This document shows, piece by piece, positions 43,001 through 44,747 of a stretch of 44,747 nucleotides of DNA. Made by a program: the position numbers and the translations under genes. Position 1 is the first letter of the stretch. Every line of letters starts with the position of its first letter. Under the pieces are notes generated by a model. That model had not been told where the DNA came from and did no database searches. It saw nothing but the letters and a program-made list of their open reading frames with translations. The DNA is from Psychrobacter sp. UBA3962. Lineage in GTDB: Bacteria > Pseudomonadota > Gammaproteobacteria > Pseudomonadales > Moraxellaceae. Where the stretch lies: positions 1-44,747 of the forward strand of contig NZ_DGDC01000032.1 of assembly GCF_002385225.1 (NCBI RefSeq), written 5' to 3'.

Positions 43001-43900
43001 GAGCTGGGACAAGTTGTTTTCGACAGCTATCCTATTGAAAACTTACTTCCCTACATCGACTGGACACCGTTCTTTATTTCTTGGGGCTTAGTGGGCAAAT
43101 ATCCAAAAATCTTTGACGATGAAGTCGTCGGTGAAGAAGCCAAAGACTTATTTGGCAATGCCAAAGAGTTGCTACAGAAGTTTATGGATGAGAACTTAGT
43201 GACGCCGAAAGGGGTGTTCAAAATCATGCCAGCCAAACGCACGGATCATGACACGGTTACTGTCTATGACAAACCGCCTAGTGAAGGCGGTCAGCCAACC
43301 CATGTATTTGAGCATCTGCGTCAACAGTCAGATAAAGCCAGTGGTAAACCCAACTATAGCTTGGCGGACTTTATCTCACCCTCAGATGAACACACTGACT
43401 ATTTAGGCGGATTTACCGTCTCTATTGAAGGTGCTCAAGAGTTATCCGACTCTTACAAAGAAGCTGGTGATGACTATAACGCCATCATGGTTCAAGCACT
43501 TTGTGACCGCTTAGCAGAAGCCTTTGCTGAACATTTGCATGAGCTGATCCGTACTAAGTATTGGGGCTATCAGCCTGAAGAGCAGCTAACCAATGAAGAG
43601 CTAATTAAAGAGAAGTATGTGGGTATTCGCCCTGCACCAGGCTACCCTGCCTGCCCTGAGCATACTGAAAAAGGCAAACTGTTTGATTGGTTAGACACCA
43701 CCAATACCATCGGTACTTATCTAACTGAAAGCTTTGCGATGTGGCCTGCGTCTTCGGTGAGTGGCTTCTACTACTCACACCCGGAGAGTGTCTACTTCAA
43801 CGTGGGTAAAATTGAGCGTGATCAGTTAGAGGACTATGCCAAACGTAAGGATTGGGATATCAAGACCGCTGAGAAGTGGTTGAATCCTAACTTATCTTAG
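40082..43900 (+). CDS. metH: Cobalamin-dependent methionine synthase
   Basis: MetH transfers a methyl group from methyltetrahydrofolate through cobalamin to homocysteine. The 1272-residue protein has all modules: homocysteine-binding with zinc ligands Cys289 (FNCALG) and Cys352/Cys353 (GGCCGTRPEH); pterin-binding (about 400-680, with NVGERTNVTGSKKFLRLI); the cobalamin cap and Rossmann domains with the lower ligand His804 in GDVHDIGKN; and the C-terminal SAM-dependent reactivation domain (about 960-1272, with GIRPAPGYPACPEHTEK). It is longer than E. coli MetH (1227) by a polar N-terminal extension of about 50 residues. Single gene with its own terminator. Confidence 0.97.
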   Translation: MANCSHPEHNTQKDLPENSAKKEHNPDNFNLVPPATLPYKEQQQTARQRIVEHLEQRILMLDGAMGTQIQTFKLQEADYRGERFADFHRDVQGNNDLLVLTQPDIIKSIHRDHLNAGADIIETNTFNATQISMADYAMEHLVPEINREAARIAREVADEFTAQNPDKPRFVAGVIGPTSRTCSLSPDVNDPAFRNVTFDELVDNYTEALYALIEGGIDLILVETIFDTLNAKAAIFAITGVFEVIGYELPIMISGTITDASGRTLSGQTAEAFYNSIRHAKPLSVGFNCALGADALRPHIQTLSDIADTYVSAHPNAGLPNEFGEYDETPEETAALLNGFGRAGILNIVGGCCGTRPEHIKAIHDVMQQYPPRKVPTIPPACRLSGLEPFNITEDSLFVNVGERTNVTGSKKFLRLIKTGEFTEALDVARDQVEGGAQIVDINMDEGMLDSKGAMIHFLNLVAGEPDISRVPLMIDSSKWDIIEEGLKRTQGKAVVNSISLKEGHDEFVERAKLCMRYGAAIIVMAFDEDGQADTFERKIEICQRSYDVLVNDVGFPSEDIIFDPNIFAVATGIPEHNNYGADFINATKWITDNLPNAMVSGGVSNVSFSFRGNPIREAINAVFLYHAIKAGLTMGIVNPAMLEVYDEIPKEAREAIEDVMLNRNQGESGQDATERLMTIAEAYVAGGKKNDGTVDLSWREQSVEKRIEHALVKGITTYIDEDTEEARLKYPKPLHVIEGPLMDGMNVVGDLFGAGKMFLPQVVKSARVMKRAVAVLNPYIEAEKVEGEVKGKVVMATVKGDVHDIGKNIVGVVLGCNGYDVVDLGVMVPCDKILDTAIAEKADIIGLSGLITPSLDEMVYVAKQMQERGMDLPLMIGGATTSKAHTAVKIEPNYQNDAVIYVSDASRSVGVVTKLLSKEHRVELIRETREEYEKVRERLANRKPKAAKLSYEESIEQGFQFDWETYTPPTPNELGQVVFDSYPIENLLPYIDWTPFFISWGLVGKYPKIFDDEVVGEEAKDLFGNAKELLQKFMDENLVTPKGVFKIMPAKRTDHDTVTVYDKPPSEGGQPTHVFEHLRQQSDKASGKPNYSLADFISPSDEHTDYLGGFTVSIEGAQELSDSYKEAGDDYNAIMVQALCDRLAEAFAEHLHELIRTKYWGYQPEEQLTNEELIKEKYVGIRPAPGYPACPEHTEKGKLFDWLDTTNTIGTYLTESFAMWPASSVSGFYYSHPESVYFNVGKIERDQLEDYAKRKDWDIKTAEKWLNPNLS

Positions 43901-43923
43901 ATGTTCTTTCGTTAGTTATCAAT

Positions 43924-43955
43924 AAAATAAAACCCCTTAAATGGGGTTTTATTTT
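43924..43955. terminator. Terminator of metH
   Basis: AAAATAAAACCCC pairs with GGGGTTTTATTTT around TTAAAT. It starts 24 bases after the metH stop; the convergent small gene may use it too. Confidence 0.88.
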
Positions 43956-44061
43956 GCGCTTTTATCTATTAGCAAAAAAGGCTACGGTTTTAAGTTACGA
44001 GTCTAAGTTGCATCATTTGACTATTAATATTGAGCATTTAATAATGGCTAAAAGATAACTT

Positions 44062-44355
44062 TTAGAACATTTCTAATCGTGGCTCACTTGCCAATAAAGG
44101 CTTAACCGCTTCCATAAACTTATTGAAATGATCAGATTTTGAGTGCTGTTGCATCGCTTCTTGGTCAGCATATTCTTCAAAGAACAGGACTTCGTTGTCA
44201 TTTTCAGTACTTTTAAATAATTTATAGGTCACAACGCCCGCTTCTTTTCTACTGTTGGCGATCAATTCATCAGTAAGTTGGTGGAATTGTTCACTTTTGC
44301 CCTCTTGTAGAGTTATAAGCGCCACTATTTTAGATTTATTATTTTCTTCTGCCAT
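44062..44355 (-). CDS. Antibiotic biosynthesis monooxygenase (ABM) fold protein
   Basis: This 97-residue protein is of the ABM/YgiN-like ferredoxin-fold family. The core runs KIVALITLQEGKSEQFHQLT, then the VVTYKLFKSTENDNEVLFFE strand pair and YADQEAMQQHSKSDHFNKF, which is the usual order with the conserved E-x-Y and H-x-x-S-x-H-F segments. Members are small dimeric quinol or haem oxygenases or simply stress proteins; the substrate is not deducible. Single gene. Confidence 0.88.
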   Translation of the reverse strand: MAEENNKSKIVALITLQEGKSEQFHQLTDELIANSRKEAGVVTYKLFKSTENDNEVLFFEEYADQEAMQQHSKSDHFNKFMEAVKPLLASEPRLEMF

Positions 44356-44686
44356 GGTGTTGCCTCGGTTTGTTTATTGATTAGGTTTAAAAACAATACA
44401 GATAATTGTATTACAAATTATATTAACCTAAGAAATACAAGGTTCATTGTAAAAAAATGGTACGAATTGTTATTCCAATTTGAAGTAAGGACTTCGCTTT
44501 ATACGCAATTATTTTGAACCTATGCCTTCACATTTTTACGAGCCTAATTATGACTTTGAAATCGTTAGTTCTACCCTTAAAAACATTTTGGGCTAGCAAA
44601 GAAAACCTCAGTGATAGCTCTAAAAAATAGCTTGAATTTTTGTTTCATCTCTATTCTCTTTGGCTCACCGGCTTCCATTCTACTAA

Positions 44687-44720
44687 AAAAAAGCGGACTT
44701 TTTAGTAAGCCCGCTTTTTT
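44687..44720. terminator. Terminator-like hairpin near the right edge
   Basis: AAAAAGCGG-A-CTT pairs with AAG-C-CCGCTTTTT (one mismatch) around TTTAGT, with T-runs on both strands. The gene it serves is not visible; it may have ended outside the window or been cut by the putative IS. Confidence 0.7.
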
Positions 44721-44727
44721 AGTTTCT

Positions 44728-44747
44728 ATGTCCCGTCCTGAAATAAG
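44728..44747 (+). repeat. Putative insertion-sequence terminal repeat at right edge
   Basis: ATGTCCCGTCCTGAAATAAG is the inverted counterpart of the first 20 bases of the window (17 of 18 core bases). See the left-edge entry. Only the tip of the putative IS is inside the window. Confidence 0.5.

Larger units (their letters stand above)
44356..44747. other. Non-coding right edge of the window
   Basis: No credible gene is seen in these 392 bases. A 26-codon frame at 44549-44629 lacks a good ribosome site and was not accepted. The stretch ends in a terminator-like hairpin and an IS-end-like repeat. Confidence 0.35.

Noticed and set aside
44549..44629. 26-codon frame near the right edge (MTLKSLVLPLK...)
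   Set aside because: No good ribosome site, no recognised product and strongly AT-rich surroundings; chance is likely.
1..44747. CRISPR array or cas genes
   Set aside because: No regularly spaced repeats of CRISPR type and no cas-like proteins were seen.

Overview
The window looks like chromosome from a gammaproteobacterium of the Moraxellaceae, most likely Psychrobacter or a close relative. This rests on the AT-leaning base composition, the mix of housekeeping genes (ftsK, trxB, aat-bpt, etfBA, ilvBNC, queF, a cytochrome c5-like protein, metH) and their protein style. The genus is an inference. Both edges of the window carry the same 18-bp sequence in opposite orientation (17 of 18 matching). 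It looks like the two ends of an insertion sequence lying outside the window, so this may be a whole contig broken at repeats.

Left part (1-21688), ordinary core genome: an amidase, a pirin, ftsK divergent from trxB, then aat and bpt (N-degron aminoacyl transferases), rimI, etfB-etfA, a cold-shock protein with a long 5' leader, a small membrane protein, the branched-chain amino acid operon ilvB-ilvN-ilvC, an ABC-2 exporter operon that also carries queF, and a cytochrome c5-like protein. Most units end in clear intrinsic terminators.

Middle part (21689-31760), an integrated element of about 10 kb. It sits in the 3' end of a tRNA-Arg(CCG) gene, and the tRNA end is duplicated at 31741-31760. 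Next to the tRNA lies a P4-type tyrosine integrase. It is followed by an unknown protein, an AlpA-type regulator, a KilA-N protein, a small unknown protein and a large RepB-like primase/DUF3987 helicase. Then come an acyltransferase-3/SGNH cargo gene, a zinc-ribbon protein and two tandem paralogous small proteins. No virion, lysis or conjugation genes are seen. This plan (int, alpA, primase, small genes, att in a tRNA) resembles a phage-inducible chromosomal island or P4-like satellite. Non-coding signals stand out: duplicated 24-nt integrase-arm-like repeats near both ends, inverted 20-nt TGACAAAAC tandem repeats around the replication block, hairpins that could hide the ribosome binding sites of the first two regulatory genes, and two identical 30-bp terminators bracketing the cargo gene.

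Right part (31761-44747), core genome again: two unknown proteins, a class III sirtuin (cobB), a LemA-TPM-TPM cluster, an alanine/glycine:sodium symporter with a structured upstream region, a fasciclin-domain protein, the cobalamin-dependent methionine synthase metH and a small antibiotic-biosynthesis-monooxygenase-fold protein.
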